From: Hyphomicrobiales bacterium
Lineage (GTDB): Bacteria; Pseudomonadota; Alphaproteobacteria; Rhizobiales; Rhizobiaceae
DNA: 48,514 bases
Reading direction: 5' to 3'
Assembly (NCBI GenBank): GCA_900473685.1
Contig: UCNE01000030.1
Span: forward strand, 1 to 48,514
In this document: piece by piece, positions 1 through 8,679 of the stretch
Layout of the letters: the number at the start of each line of letters is the position of its first letter
How positions within the stretch are numbered: position 1 is the first letter of the stretch
Notes under the pieces: generated by a model
The model's input: only the letters and a program-made list of their open reading frames with translations
What the model was told of the DNA's origin: nothing
The model's database searches: none
Position numbers and translations under genes: made by a program

Positions 1-179
1 CGGCCTACACGCTGGCGTAACGACGGGGCGGGTGCTGGCCTAAACCTCTTCATGATCCTCTTACGTCTTGCGGTCGGCTGCTCGAAACTCCGGCGTTTGG
101 ACGTCGCTACTCCAGAAGATTACCGGAAATAAATGTGGCGCCGATCCCGGCGACAAAGCGTTTGCAAGAGTGCCAAATG

Positions 180-209
180 AAAAGCCCCACGCCTGTACAG
201 GCGTAGGGC
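180..209 (-). terminator. Rho-independent terminator of the first ABC operon
   Basis: Read on the minus strand, a 12-bp stem (one G-T wobble pair) with a very short loop spans 184-209 and is followed by a run of four T (plus-strand A180-A183). It lies 9 bases after the stop codon of the Fe3+-type binding-protein gene, where the leftward operon should end. The first 180 bases of the window show no gene I can support. Confidence 0.75.
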
Positions 210-218
210 GTAGGGCGC

Positions 219-1361
219 TTAGCGGGAGTGCTGTAGCCAGAAATCTTGCCAATCCTGAAGCTTGGCGAAATCATCCGGTGCGGTTTCGGAGTGGTTCACG
301 TAGAGAAGATCGGCGTATTTGGCGATGCCGGATACTTCTTTTTCCGGCATCTTGGCCTCGATGTTGGTCGAGATTTTACCATCGCCGAGCTGGGGCGCCA
401 TGCCTTCTTCGGTCATCATGAAGCGGGCGAAGAGCTTGGCCGCGTTGGGGCTCTTGGTGCCGGCTGCGATCACCGCGACGCGTGGCGTGAGCTGGCCGAC
501 CCAAGGTTTCATTTCCTTGCAGATGCCCATCCCGTAACCATCCTTCTTGGCGTCGCGGAAAATGGCAACGCTGAGGAAGCCGATCGGCGGCTTTTCCTGG
601 CCAGGAGCGCCAATGACCGGACCGACGTCGGTATCGCTGCGGGTGACCATCGGCTTGTTCTGGGCCAAACGCTTGACCCATTCGGCCGTGGCGCTTGCTT
701 CCTCGGTCTTCAGCTCTTCACCGAATTGGGCTTTGTAGGCCTCACGCATCGCGGCGTCGTCATGCGTGGCGATCTGGTTGAACCAGAACATGGTCTCGTT
801 GCGCAAAAGCGGATCGGGGATCGCGACGCGACCCTTCCACTCCCCGGTCGTCAAAGCCCAGAGATTGCTCACCGAGCAGGCGTCACCATGAACATCGGTG
901 TTATAGGCGAAAACCCACGGATTGTTGCTGGTGATCGCCGGGCTCCGATAGGCGGCCGGGATCTTGTCCTTGAGGTCAGGGGCAAGCCAGGAAATGCCAT
1001 GGCCCTGCGGCAGGATCTGGCTGGTCACCGACGGCAGATTGCTCATGTTGAACACGTCGGTGCGCACGTTGCCGGCGGTCGCTTCACGGGCGATGATCTG
1101 CTCCTGATCCTGGCCGCTCATCTTCACACCGGTCGCCTTCAAACCGTATTTCGCCGAGAAGTTTTCGGCCATCGTGACGATCTTGCCGGTCGCGTCGATA
1201 ACGGTAATCGGCGGTTCTTTCTTGGCCGCCTCGATCAGTGCTTCCAGCGAATATTCGCTATCCGGAATACCAATTTCCTTGGTCTCCTGGGACATTGCGT
1301 TTGTCAGGCCGATCGCCAGAACGGAAACGCCCGTTATGAGGCCGATGAGTGTTTTAGGCAT
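219..1361 (-). CDS. ABC transporter periplasmic binding protein, Fe3+/organophosphate type (extracellular solute-binding family 1)
   Basis: A periplasmic solute receptor of 380 residues for the importer encoded just upstream. Residues 1-24 form a Sec signal peptide (basic start, hydrophobic core, MSQE near cleavage). The rest has the extracellular solute-binding family 1 layout of FbpA/AfuA-like proteins, with an EALIEAAKKE start and a SPNAAKLFARFMMTEEG C-terminal motif. An AGGAGG-type ribosome site (GGAGGA) precedes the ATG. It is the last gene of a leftward operon, 36 bases after the ATPase gene. It is clearly paralogous to the protein starting at 47568, sharing STGKIV/ATGKIV, ENFxxKYG, EEASATAEW/ETSATAAW and the C-terminal motif. 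I see no obvious iron-binding tyrosine pair, and the neighbourhood suggests an organophosphorus ligand rather than iron. Family assignment is firm; the ligand is inference. Confidence 0.9.
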   Translation of the reverse strand: MPKTLIGLITGVSVLAIGLTNAMSQETKEIGIPDSEYSLEALIEAAKKEPPITVIDATGKIVTMAENFSAKYGLKATGVKMSGQDQEQIIAREATAGNVRTDVFNMSNLPSVTSQILPQGHGISWLAPDLKDKIPAAYRSPAITSNNPWVFAYNTDVHGDACSVSNLWALTTGEWKGRVAIPDPLLRNETMFWFNQIATHDDAAMREAYKAQFGEELKTEEASATAEWVKRLAQNKPMVTRSDTDVGPVIGAPGQEKPPIGFLSVAIFRDAKKDGYGMGICKEMKPWVGQLTPRVAVIAAGTKSPNAAKLFARFMMTEEGMAPQLGDGKISTNIEAKMPEKEVSGIAKYADLLYVNHSETAPDDFAKLQDWQDFWLQHSR

Positions 1362-1397
1362 GTTTTTCCTCCGTTGCCTTTGGTTTTCGCGTGCCGG

Positions 1398-2498
1398 TCA
1401 AAGGGCGACGCGCTTCTTCTCCTGGTCGAAAAGATGCAAATGCTGCCTCTCGACCCAGAAATGGATAATTTCACCCGCCGCCCGGCGTGGGTTTTCGGTG
1501 GCGATCGCAAAAAAACGGCTTCCGTCCACGTCAAGCTCGACAATCCAGCTACCACCCGTCGGAACGACGTCGACGATGGCTGCGCGTCCTGCCGCGCATT
1601 GCGCGGCTTGGTCATCGGCAAGCGCCCCGAGGCGCACGGCCTCCGGGCGGATGCCGGCGGAGGCGACCGGGGCGCCGCTTAGCCCGAAATGCGCGAGAAG
1701 CGTGTTGAGCCAGCCGAGCAGCGGGCTGGATTGTTCCGCATGCATCTCGATGATGTTGATCGGTAGACTGCCGACGAACTCGGCGACGAAACGGTTGGCG
1801 GGACGCTCGTAGATGTCGTCAGGTGTGCCGACCTGCTGCAGTTCGCCCTCGCTCATCACGGCGATGGTCGTCGCAAGCGTCATAGCTTCCCACTGATCGT
1901 GGGTAACAAAGACGATGGTCGACCCGGCTTCCGCGTGGATACGCTTCAATTCGGCGCGCATTTCCAGCCTGAGTTTGGCGTCGAGGTTGGAGAGGGGCTC
2001 GTCGAGCAGGATGATGGATGGGTTGAGCGCCAGCATGCGGGCCAGCGCCACGCGCTGTTGCTGTCCGCCGGAGAGTTGCGCGGGGTAGCGGTTCGCATAT
2101 TTTGCGATGCCAAGCTTCGTCATGACCCGGTCGACGGTCGCATCGCATTCGGCGGTGGCAATCTTGCGCAGCTTCAGTCCGAACTCGACATTCTGGCGGA
2201 TCGTCATATGGGGCCAAAGGGCGTAGTTCTGGAAGACCAGACCCATGTTGCGCTTTTCGGGCACGGTGAAAATGCCTTCCGGCACCGAAACGATCGGCTT
2301 GCCGTCGACGAGGATGCGGCCGTCGGTTGGGTGCTCGAGACCTGCGATCATGCGCAACGTCGTTGTCTTGCCGCAGCCGGACGGGCCGAGCAGGCAGAGA
2401 AACTCCGACTTGCCGATTTCCATGCTGAGATTGCCGATTGCGGCGGGGATGCCGCGGCCGTAGCTTTTGCCGATATTTTCCAATGTGATGCTGGACAT
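1398..2498 (-). CDS. ABC transporter ATP-binding protein (Fe3+/spermidine-type)
   Basis: The cytoplasmic ATPase (366 aa) energising the importer of this operon. It shows Walker A GPSGCGKTT near residue 38, signature LSGGQQQR, Walker B IILLDEPLSNLD and the switch histidine in FVTHDQ. A C-terminal TOBE-like regulatory region runs from about residue 240. The frame stays open upstream, but the ATG at 2498-2496 starts the conserved MSSITLENIGKSYG sequence and overlaps the permease stop by one base (TAATG), so the genes are translationally coupled. Its closest relative in the window is the ATPase at 46391-47524, which sits in the same gene order and has the same WPHMTI/WPHLTI and HDQWEAMTLATTIAVM motifs. 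Substrate specificity cannot be read from the ATPase. Confidence 0.93.
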   Translation of the reverse strand: MSSITLENIGKSYGRGIPAAIGNLSMEIGKSEFLCLLGPSGCGKTTTLRMIAGLEHPTDGRILVDGKPIVSVPEGIFTVPEKRNMGLVFQNYALWPHMTIRQNVEFGLKLRKIATAECDATVDRVMTKLGIAKYANRYPAQLSGGQQQRVALARMLALNPSIILLDEPLSNLDAKLRLEMRAELKRIHAEAGSTIVFVTHDQWEAMTLATTIAVMSEGELQQVGTPDDIYERPANRFVAEFVGSLPINIIEMHAEQSSPLLGWLNTLLAHFGLSGAPVASAGIRPEAVRLGALADDQAAQCAAGRAAIVDVVPTGGSWIVELDVDGSRFFAIATENPRRAAGEIIHFWVERQHLHLFDQEKKRVAL

Positions 2499-4342
2499 TA
2501 CTTGGCTCCGATCCCGTCTGAGAGGTTGCTCTTGCCGATTTTCTGGACGACCATCGTGCCGGTGAAGGCGACGACGCAGAGCATCAGGACCACTGCGTTT
2601 GCAGCCTGGCTGTAGCCATAATCGACAAGACGGATTGCGTAGGTGGTGAGGAGGTCTGTGCCAGGAACGGCCAGGACGACGACGAGGCTGAGACCCTTGA
2701 TGCCGGAGATGAAGGGCAACAGGATTGCAGAGACCAGAGCGCCGCGCTGGATTGGCAGGACGATGGAGCGCATGCGGCGGAACCACCCGGCGCCGACGAT
2801 CTGCCCAGCCTCTTCGGGGTCCCGGCCAAGCTGCATCATCGAAGAAATGCCGGCACGGGAAGCGAACGGCATCTGGTCGGCCAGGATGGCAAGGACCAGG
2901 ATGAATGGCGTACCGTAGAGCGCCGGCAGCGGCGGACGCGCCACGGCGAACATTGAAAGATAGGCGGCCGCAAAAGCAATGCCGGGTACCAGATAGGGCA
3001 GGAAGGTGATTTGACGCAGCCCCACGGAGACAAAGCGCACGGGCGACCGCACGACGCTGTAGCCGACAAGCAATCCGAGCACCCCGGCGCCGGTGGCGGC
3101 AAGTCCGACCATCCAGACCGTGTTCCAAAGCGCCAGCCAGAACTCGCCGGTCAGGAGAATGCCCTGACGCAGTGCAGTGGTGCCAAGATCGGTGCCGATC
3201 CAATAGTCGAAGGTGAAATTGTCCAGGTTGAAAGAGCCCGGCACCCGCATCACCGTCGTCAGCGCCAAGGCGATAAGCGGTATGCCCGCACTAATGGCAA
3301 ACATTGCGAACGCCCAAACGACTGCCGGAACTTGCCATTTTCCCAGCGGGGTCTGGCGTACCATGGCTCCCTTTGAACCGATGGTGACAAAGCGCTTGGC
3401 CTCTTTCAACAGGCGCATGTCAATGATGACGGAAATCGTGCCGATGACGACGATCACACCGGCAAGCACTGCGGAGGCGCCTGCCTGGCTGGTCGAGATG
3501 GCGCGAAACAGCGATGTCGCGAGCACATCGAAGCCCACCGGGACACCAAGCACATAGGCAACGCCGAAATCTCCAAGGCACTTGGCGAAGATCAGCGTCG
3601 CGGCTGAAACGAGCGCGGGCAGCATCAGCGGCAGAATGATCTTGCGTGCCACGACGGTGGGACGTGCGCCAAGACTGCGCGCTGCGTCCTCAAGCTGCGT
3701 GTCGAATTGCTTGAGTGCGTTGCCGAACAACAGGATGACGAAAGGCGCATAATGCAGCGCAAGGATGAGCGCGATCGGCAGGGCGCCGTAGGCAAACCAG
3801 TCTGGCGGCGTGAAGCCGAAAGTCTCCATCCAGCTGGGGAGCCCGCCGGTCGTGCGGTTCTTGAAGAGCGTCAGCCAGGCGAGGGCAAACGTCCAGGACG
3901 GCAACATGTAGGGCACGAGCAGGGCCGTCGAGAACCATTTCTTGCCAATCAGGTCCGTGCGGCTGAGCAGCCAGCCGATCGGTGCGCCGACGAGGAAGGC
4001 AATGATGATCGCTGCGGCGGAAATGATTGCGGTATTGGCCAGCGGCCACCAGAACAGATCCCGTGAGATCGGCGAGAACAGCACACGGCGCAAATAGTAA
4101 AACGTAAACTCGCCGAGCGGCTGCTTGCTGCGTGCCACATCGGCAAAGTGCACCGTGATCGCATCGGCGAGCAGCAGGACGACCGGGGCAAGAATGAGAT
4201 AGGCGAAAACGGCGAGCAGAAGCAGACCGAGCAGCAATGTCGGGTCTGCGCTGTTGACGCGCATCAGATAGGAGAGCCTTCTCCAGGGTGTGGCCGGTCG
4301 AGGACGCAGACGGTCCTCCGGCAAAGTGTTTTGCAGGGTCAT
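2498..4342 (-). CDS. ABC transporter permease, fused two-domain (ThiP/FbpB/AepW-like)
   Basis: An inner-membrane channel of 614 residues in which two binding-protein-dependent permease domains are fused, as in ThiP, FbpB and the aminoethylphosphonate permease AepW. About twelve hydrophobic segments are visible. Each half carries an EAA loop for ATPase contact: EDAARSLGARPTVVARKIIL in the first half and EEAGQIVGAGWFRRMRSIVL in the second. The frame is open further upstream, but I choose the ATG at 4342 (MTLQNTLPED) because the preceding residues are not permease-like and it lies 47 bases from the PhnD-like gene. The whole length aligns by eye with the permease at 44538, including WIGTDL, RQITFLPYLVPGIAFAAAYLS and FISGIKGLSL. 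This implies an old duplication of the entire transporter. Confidence 0.92.
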   Translation of the reverse strand: MTLQNTLPEDRLRPRPATPWRRLSYLMRVNSADPTLLLGLLLLAVFAYLILAPVVLLLADAITVHFADVARSKQPLGEFTFYYLRRVLFSPISRDLFWWPLANTAIISAAAIIIAFLVGAPIGWLLSRTDLIGKKWFSTALLVPYMLPSWTFALAWLTLFKNRTTGGLPSWMETFGFTPPDWFAYGALPIALILALHYAPFVILLFGNALKQFDTQLEDAARSLGARPTVVARKIILPLMLPALVSAATLIFAKCLGDFGVAYVLGVPVGFDVLATSLFRAISTSQAGASAVLAGVIVVIGTISVIIDMRLLKEAKRFVTIGSKGAMVRQTPLGKWQVPAVVWAFAMFAISAGIPLIALALTTVMRVPGSFNLDNFTFDYWIGTDLGTTALRQGILLTGEFWLALWNTVWMVGLAATGAGVLGLLVGYSVVRSPVRFVSVGLRQITFLPYLVPGIAFAAAYLSMFAVARPPLPALYGTPFILVLAILADQMPFASRAGISSMMQLGRDPEEAGQIVGAGWFRRMRSIVLPIQRGALVSAILLPFISGIKGLSLVVVLAVPGTDLLTTYAIRLVDYGYSQAANAVVLMLCVVAFTGTMVVQKIGKSNLSDGIGAK

Positions 4343-4389
4343 GGGCTCACTTGTTTCGTGCGGAAAGGAAGGGGTGTCTTTTAGATTTG

Positions 4390-5352
4390 TCAGTCCGGCA
4401 AGGCGCCGACCGCAGCGATGACCTCGCGAACGGTCTGCCACGCCGCATCGTAGCGGATCGGCAGGAACTCCTCGTCGCCGTTGAAGGCGGCTGTCATCTC
4501 GGGTGGAAAGCGGAAGGCAAAGAAACAGGCTTTCAGTTTCTTCGTCAGATCGGGATGAAGATCATGGGCGTGGGCAAAAGCCGATGTCGGAAACAACGGG
4601 CTTTCATACAAAACCCGTATGGCTTTCCGGTCGACCGCGCCGCGCTCCACCAGGCGCTGGAGCACATCCGATGCGACGGCCGCCATGTCGTAGTCACCGG
4701 ACACTACGCCGATAACGGACTTGTCGTGCGCACCAGACATGATCGGTTTGTAGTCGATGTCGGGCGTCAGACCATTGACCGGAAACAAGGCCCGCGGCGC
4801 AAGATTGCCAGAGTTCGATCCCGCAGAGACATGCGCGACACGTTTGCCTTTCAGGTCGGCAAGCATGTGGTAGGGCGACCCGGCACGCACGATTGCAACC
4901 AGATGGTAGCCACGCACTTCGCCGTTCTGTCCTTTCGTGGCGAAGGGCACCGCCCCGGCTGTGTTGACCGCGGCAACCGTGGGGCCGGTGGAGAAACCGG
5001 CAAAATGCAGCCGGCCGGCCCGCATGGCAGCGATCTCCGCCGAAACCGATTGCACAGGGTAATAAACGATCTGCCGGTTCAGGCAGGCAGAGAGATGTCT
5101 CGTGAACGGCCGAAAAAGTTGAGCATAGACCGCCGGTTCCTCGATGGGGGTAAATCCCCAGACAAGCGTATCGGGGTTTCGCCATTTCGATGTATCCAAC
5201 GGCGTATCCGCGACAAGATCACCGTGGGCATCGCAATAGGCCGCGTCCAAGTCCACGCGTTGATGACACGATTCGGCATAAGCGGCGGTACTGCTGATCA
5301 ATAGTAGGGCGATCAGAATTCCGCATGCCGCAAGGGCGCGGTGGCACTTCAT
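4390..5352 (-). CDS. PhnD-like phosphonate/phosphate-ester periplasmic binding protein
   Basis: A predicted periplasmic binding protein of 320 residues with a Sec signal peptide (residues 1-26, ending AYA-ES). It belongs to the PhnD/PtxB/AioX family (phosphonate-binding-like). Typical elements are WGFTPIEEPAVYAQLFRPF, AAMRAGRLHFAGFSTGP, the DLKGKRVAHVSAGSNSG loop and a GDYDMAAVAS segment. A strong ribosome site (GGGAGGAG) precedes the ATG by five bases. It is first in the leftward operon, so the transporter has two unrelated binding proteins: this one and the Fe3+-type protein at 219-1361. In several bacteria PhnD-like proteins act as sensors feeding a two-component system (AioX with AioS/AioR), and such a system lies divergently here. 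It may therefore be a sensor, a receptor or both. Confidence 0.85.
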   Translation of the reverse strand: MKCHRALAACGILIALLLISSTAAYAESCHQRVDLDAAYCDAHGDLVADTPLDTSKWRNPDTLVWGFTPIEEPAVYAQLFRPFTRHLSACLNRQIVYYPVQSVSAEIAAMRAGRLHFAGFSTGPTVAAVNTAGAVPFATKGQNGEVRGYHLVAIVRAGSPYHMLADLKGKRVAHVSAGSNSGNLAPRALFPVNGLTPDIDYKPIMSGAHDKSVIGVVSGDYDMAAVASDVLQRLVERGAVDRKAIRVLYESPLFPTSAFAHAHDLHPDLTKKLKACFFAFRFPPEMTAAFNGDEEFLPIRYDAAWQTVREVIAAVGALPD

Positions 5353-5400
5353 TTTTCTCCTCCCGAAGCGGTTTACCGTCTCGCGTTCGGCAAAGCACTT

Positions 5401-5447
5401 GCTATACGAAGAGGACTATCCTGAAATTCCTGTCAGAGTCCTGTCAG
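5401..5447 (-). promoter_or_regulatory. Tandem 11-bp repeats and -10 box, likely response-regulator site for the divergent operons
   Basis: On the minus strand CTGACAGGACT (5447-5437) is followed directly by CTGACAGGAAT (5436-5426), with a weaker third copy TTCAGGATAGT (5425-5415). A TATAGC -10 candidate lies at 5406-5401, and no good -35 is seen at the 17-bp distance, which falls inside the repeats. Read on plus, the core is CTGTCAG-N4-CTGTCAG, the geometry of PHO boxes and of OmpR/PhoB-family sites generally. Most likely the adjacent response regulator, or PhoB, activates the leftward operon from here. Confidence 0.6.
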
Positions 5448-5451
5448 CCTC

Positions 5452-6132
5452 ATGCGTATTCTCGTCATAGAAGATTCTGTTGATATCGCCGAAGCGATCG
5501 AAGCGAAGCTCTCGCGAGCAGGGCACCATGTGACATTGGCCCAAGACGGAATCTCGGGGGAGGAATTGGCTATTCATGGCGAGTTCGATGTCGTGGTCCT
5601 CGACATCAACCTTCCCGGCCGTAGCGGATTCGAGGTAATGGCTCATATGCGGCGGCGCAATTCGCCGACGCCGGTCCTCGTTACCACTGCCCGCAACCAA
5701 CTGGATGACAAGATCAGCCTGCTTGATCTCGGCGCGGACGACTACATCGTCAAGCCGTTCGATCTCAGCGAACTCGAGGCGCGGCTGAGGGCGGTGACAC
5801 GCCGGCACCAGGGGCTTGCCAATTCGCTGATCCGGGTCGGCCTGCTCGAGGTCGATATGTCCACCCGCGCCGCTCGCGTGGGTGGAGAGCCGCTTGAGTT
5901 GGGGCGGCGCGAATTCGAGGTTCTGGAGATGCTTGCGGCTCATGCGGGCAATACCGTCAGCAAGGAGAGGCTTTACATAAAGCTCTTTGGCCACGATGAT
6001 TCCGGGACACCGAATGCCGTCGAATTGCTGGTCTCGCGGGTCCGCAAAAAACTGGAAGCCGTCAATGTCGAGATCGTCACGCACCGGGGGGCCGGATACA
6101 TGCTGCGCGGCAAGCTCAATGCGGTGTGTTGA
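5452..6132 (+). CDS. OmpR/PhoB-family response regulator (PgtA/TctD-like role)
   Basis: A two-component response regulator of 226 residues. The receiver domain (about 1-118) has the acidic pocket E7-D8, phosphoacceptor D51 in VVLDINLP, T79 and K101 in VKPF. The C-terminal winged helix (about 125-222) has the OmpR-type ending VSRVRKKL...THRGAGYML. No convincing Shine-Dalgarno precedes the ATG. Instead the 11-bp repeats end five bases before it, so a leaderless or autoregulated transcript is possible. The stop overlaps the kinase ATG by one base (TGATG). Divergence from a transporter operon, together with the downstream kinase and periplasmic protein, suggests that it switches on the transporter when its substrate is sensed. 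Confidence 0.93.
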   Translation: MRILVIEDSVDIAEAIEAKLSRAGHHVTLAQDGISGEELAIHGEFDVVVLDINLPGRSGFEVMAHMRRRNSPTPVLVTTARNQLDDKISLLDLGADDYIVKPFDLSELEARLRAVTRRHQGLANSLIRVGLLEVDMSTRAARVGGEPLELGRREFEVLEMLAAHAGNTVSKERLYIKLFGHDDSGTPNAVELLVSRVRKKLEAVNVEIVTHRGAGYMLRGKLNAVC

Positions 6133-7523
6133 TGGCGCGTCTATCGATAGAGCGGCGGTTGCTTATCAGCACAGTGTGCCTTTTCCTTGTTATCGGAAGC
6201 GTGCTTGCCCTGACGGTCCGCGCCTATGCCCGCCGTGCAGCGGATGAGGCTTTCGATCGCGTACTGACAGCATCGGCCCTCGCCATTGCCGATACTGTTG
6301 GCATTGAAGAAGGCGAAGTGACTGTTGATATTCCGTACTCGGCATTTGCCATTCTTGGAACTTCCCGTCTCAACCGTGTTTTCTACAAGGTCACTGCTCC
6401 CGATGGCAGCCTTGTCACAGGTTCGCCTATTCTCGGCCTGGACATACCGGCCGTGCGGGACCGAGCACTGCATCTTTATGATGCCCTCTACAGGGAAAAT
6501 CCGGTGCGGATTGCTTCCGTGCAGCGCTACCGCGCCGACACGGTGACAGGCGCCGGCGGCTGGATCGGTGTTATGGTCGCGGAGACAAGGGAGGCACGCC
6601 AGGAGCTTGCCGGCGAGTTGACTGTCAAGGGAATGCTGCCGGCCGTCGCAATTGCACTTCTATCGGGCGGCCTCATTCTCGTATCGGTGCGCTCGGCGTT
6701 CTCACCACTCCGTCTGATTGAAAGCAACCTGCGGGCGCGGCGTCCATCCGATCTGAGCCGTATCGACAAGGAAGTGCCGGTCGAGGTTTCAGCCCTGGTT
6801 TCCGCACTAAACGAATTCATGGACCGGTTGGGTTCGGTACTCGACGGGGTGAAACGCGTCACTGCCGATGCCGCTCATCAATTGCGAACCCCTCTCGCGG
6901 CTATTCAGGCACAAGCCGAGGTCGGACTTGACGAGGCGGAAGACCCACACCTTAAAAGACGGCTTTCCCGGATTTATCACAACGCACGCGAGGCTGGCTT
7001 ACTGGCAAACATGCTGCTCTCAGACGCAACGACGATGCACCGTCTCGAAACGCAGGAGCGGGAAATCATCGATTTTCGCAAGGCGGCGGAAGACGCCTTG
7101 CAGATGCTGAAGGCAGAAAGTGCCTATGCAAACCTGATGCAGCTTCTGGTCCTGAATATACAGGAAAGCCCTGTCCTAATCGTCGCGGAACACGTCGCCT
7201 GCCGGGAAATGGTTCGCAATATCGTCGAGAATGCTTTTATCCATGCCCCTGGCCCGACATGCGTGCAGCTTTCCATACGGCAAGGTCAGGCCCTACTCCA
7301 AGTGATGGACAGGGGACCGGGAATACCGGACATTTCGAAGAGTAAGGTCTTTCAACGTTTTGCACGCGCGCACGAACGTCATCCGGGCACGGGCCTTGGC
7401 CTTGCGATCGCCAAGGATGTTGCGGTGGCGTTCGGGGGCGCGATCTCCATTGCGGATCGCGCCGGCGGAGGGCTTGTCGTCGAGGTCGCTTTGCCGATCG
7501 TTGCAGATGGAGATGCCTCGTGA
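6132..7523 (+). CDS. Sensor histidine kinase (TctE/PgtB-like)
   Basis: An inner-membrane sensor kinase of 463 residues. Two transmembrane segments (about 11-31 and 167-187) bracket a periplasmic sensor region of some 135 residues, as in TctE-type (2CSK_N) kinases. After the second segment come a HAMP-like linker, the H-box AAHQLRTPLAA with phosphorylated H249, the N-box NIVENAFIHA, G1 DRGPGIPD and G2 GTGLGLAIA. I use the ATG at 6132 that overlaps the regulator stop; an in-frame GTG lies two codons earlier. It pairs with the response regulator and probably listens to the periplasmic protein encoded immediately downstream, whose GTG start overlaps this gene's TGA. Confidence 0.92.
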   Translation: MARLSIERRLLISTVCLFLVIGSVLALTVRAYARRAADEAFDRVLTASALAIADTVGIEEGEVTVDIPYSAFAILGTSRLNRVFYKVTAPDGSLVTGSPILGLDIPAVRDRALHLYDALYRENPVRIASVQRYRADTVTGAGGWIGVMVAETREARQELAGELTVKGMLPAVAIALLSGGLILVSVRSAFSPLRLIESNLRARRPSDLSRIDKEVPVEVSALVSALNEFMDRLGSVLDGVKRVTADAAHQLRTPLAAIQAQAEVGLDEAEDPHLKRRLSRIYHNAREAGLLANMLLSDATTMHRLETQEREIIDFRKAAEDALQMLKAESAYANLMQLLVLNIQESPVLIVAEHVACREMVRNIVENAFIHAPGPTCVQLSIRQGQALLQVMDRGPGIPDISKSKVFQRFARAHERHPGTGLGLAIAKDVAVAFGGAISIADRAGGGLVVEVALPIVADGDAS

Positions 7524-8515
7524 AGCGTCTGACTGTTTGGCGGCGAAACGCCGTGCTCTGTCTTTTCCTCTTGTGCTGGATCATTCCAGCTGCGGTGCTC
7601 GCCCAGGAGCGAACGATACGGGTGGCCGGCGTCGTTACCGAAGAGCGGCTTGCGCCGTTGATGCAAGCGCTAGCAGCCCGCATGCCCGGCGCAAAACTCA
7701 CCTATGAACGGCTTTCTTCCGCGCAGATTGCCGCAGCTGCAAAACAGCCCGTCAATGCGCCTTTCGACATTGCTCTCCTTTCATCACCGGACATCGCCGT
7801 TTCCGTTGCCAATGAAGGTTATGCCGCGTCCGATGAGACGGGTGGGGCTGTTGCCGCCTCGCACTGGCGCAATGAAGTGTTTGGCTTCTGGTCGGACCCT
7901 GCGGTCATGGTCTTGCGTCGGGATGCGTTTGCCGGACGAATGCCCCGGACCCGCATCGAACTGGTGCGGGCCTTGGAGAAGAACAGCAGTCAGCTGTCTC
8001 GGCGGATCGGGATCGTCAATATCGGCATCGACGATGTCAGCTATCTGCTGGCGTCGCAGGATTCGATACGGACGTCCCTCTATTGGCGGTTAATGCGGGC
8101 CTTCGGTGGCGCAAAGGCGCGGATTTATGACACGACGGATGATCTTATGGACGCGTTCCATGCCGGGGAGTTGGATGTCTTGTACAATGTCCCACTTTCC
8201 GCACTGCCTGTTGGCGGAAGCATGCCGGAGAGCATGGTGATCATCGCACCTCAGGATTACGTACTTGCCGTTCCGTGGATCGTCCTCATCCCGAAGGGGG
8301 CGCCTAACCCGCGTGAAGCGCGGGTTGTTCTTCGCGCGCTGCTTTCACCCGTGACGAAGCCTGCACTTTCAGAGGTCGGTTTCAACTATCCCAAAGGCTT
8401 CGCTGGACTTGAAAGTCTCCAGAGCATCGAACTCGGCCCGGAACTTCTCGTGTTTCGTGACACGATCAAGCGCAGCAAGCTTCTCGACATGTGGTTCCAG
8501 ATGGTGGTCGATTGA
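7520..8515 (+). CDS. Periplasmic substrate-binding/sensory protein (PgtC-like)
   Basis: A predicted periplasmic protein of 331 residues with a Sec signal peptide (residues 1-28, ending VLAQE). The core looks like a solute-binding family 1 fold (RTIRVAGVVTEERLAPLMQALAARMPG start, FDIALLSSPDI, ELDVLYNVPLSALP). It starts with GTG overlapping the kinase stop (GTGA), so it is co-translated with the kinase. The order regulator-kinase-periplasmic protein matches PgtA-PgtB-PgtC, the phosphoglycerate-sensing system that induces the PgtP transporter in Salmonella, where PgtC is a periplasmic accessory. I infer that it presents a ligand to the kinase, but it could also deliver substrate to the transporter. 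It is distinct from both other binding proteins of this locus. Confidence 0.8.
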   Translation: MKRLTVWRRNAVLCLFLLCWIIPAAVLAQERTIRVAGVVTEERLAPLMQALAARMPGAKLTYERLSSAQIAAAAKQPVNAPFDIALLSSPDIAVSVANEGYAASDETGGAVAASHWRNEVFGFWSDPAVMVLRRDAFAGRMPRTRIELVRALEKNSSQLSRRIGIVNIGIDDVSYLLASQDSIRTSLYWRLMRAFGGAKARIYDTTDDLMDAFHAGELDVLYNVPLSALPVGGSMPESMVIIAPQDYVLAVPWIVLIPKGAPNPREARVVLRALLSPVTKPALSEVGFNYPKGFAGLESLQSIELGPELLVFRDTIKRSKLLDMWFQMVVD

Positions 8516-8679
8516 TAATCCGGCATCGTAGAATTAACGGTTGAAAATTGAGCTGCGCCATCCGGCGGCATGACCAGCTCGTGATCCGTTGTGCCGGTGC
8601 CATCGTTTCCCAGCCGGGGTCATCGCCGAATTGGCGGCGTTGGGACGACGTCACGTTCTTTCTCGACGACGGCCGGATC

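Noticed and set aside
246..1682. 478-codon plus-strand open frame opposite the first ABC genes
   Set aside because: It mirrors the binding-protein and ATPase genes, has low-complexity Arg/Gly/His-rich text and no motif; an antisense shadow of GC-rich coding DNA.
219..4342. Iron(III) uptake system
   Set aside because: Family resemblance to FbpABC exists, but there is no Fur-like box I can see, no obvious iron-binding tyrosine pair, and the neighbours are phosphonate- and phosphoglycerate-type sensors.
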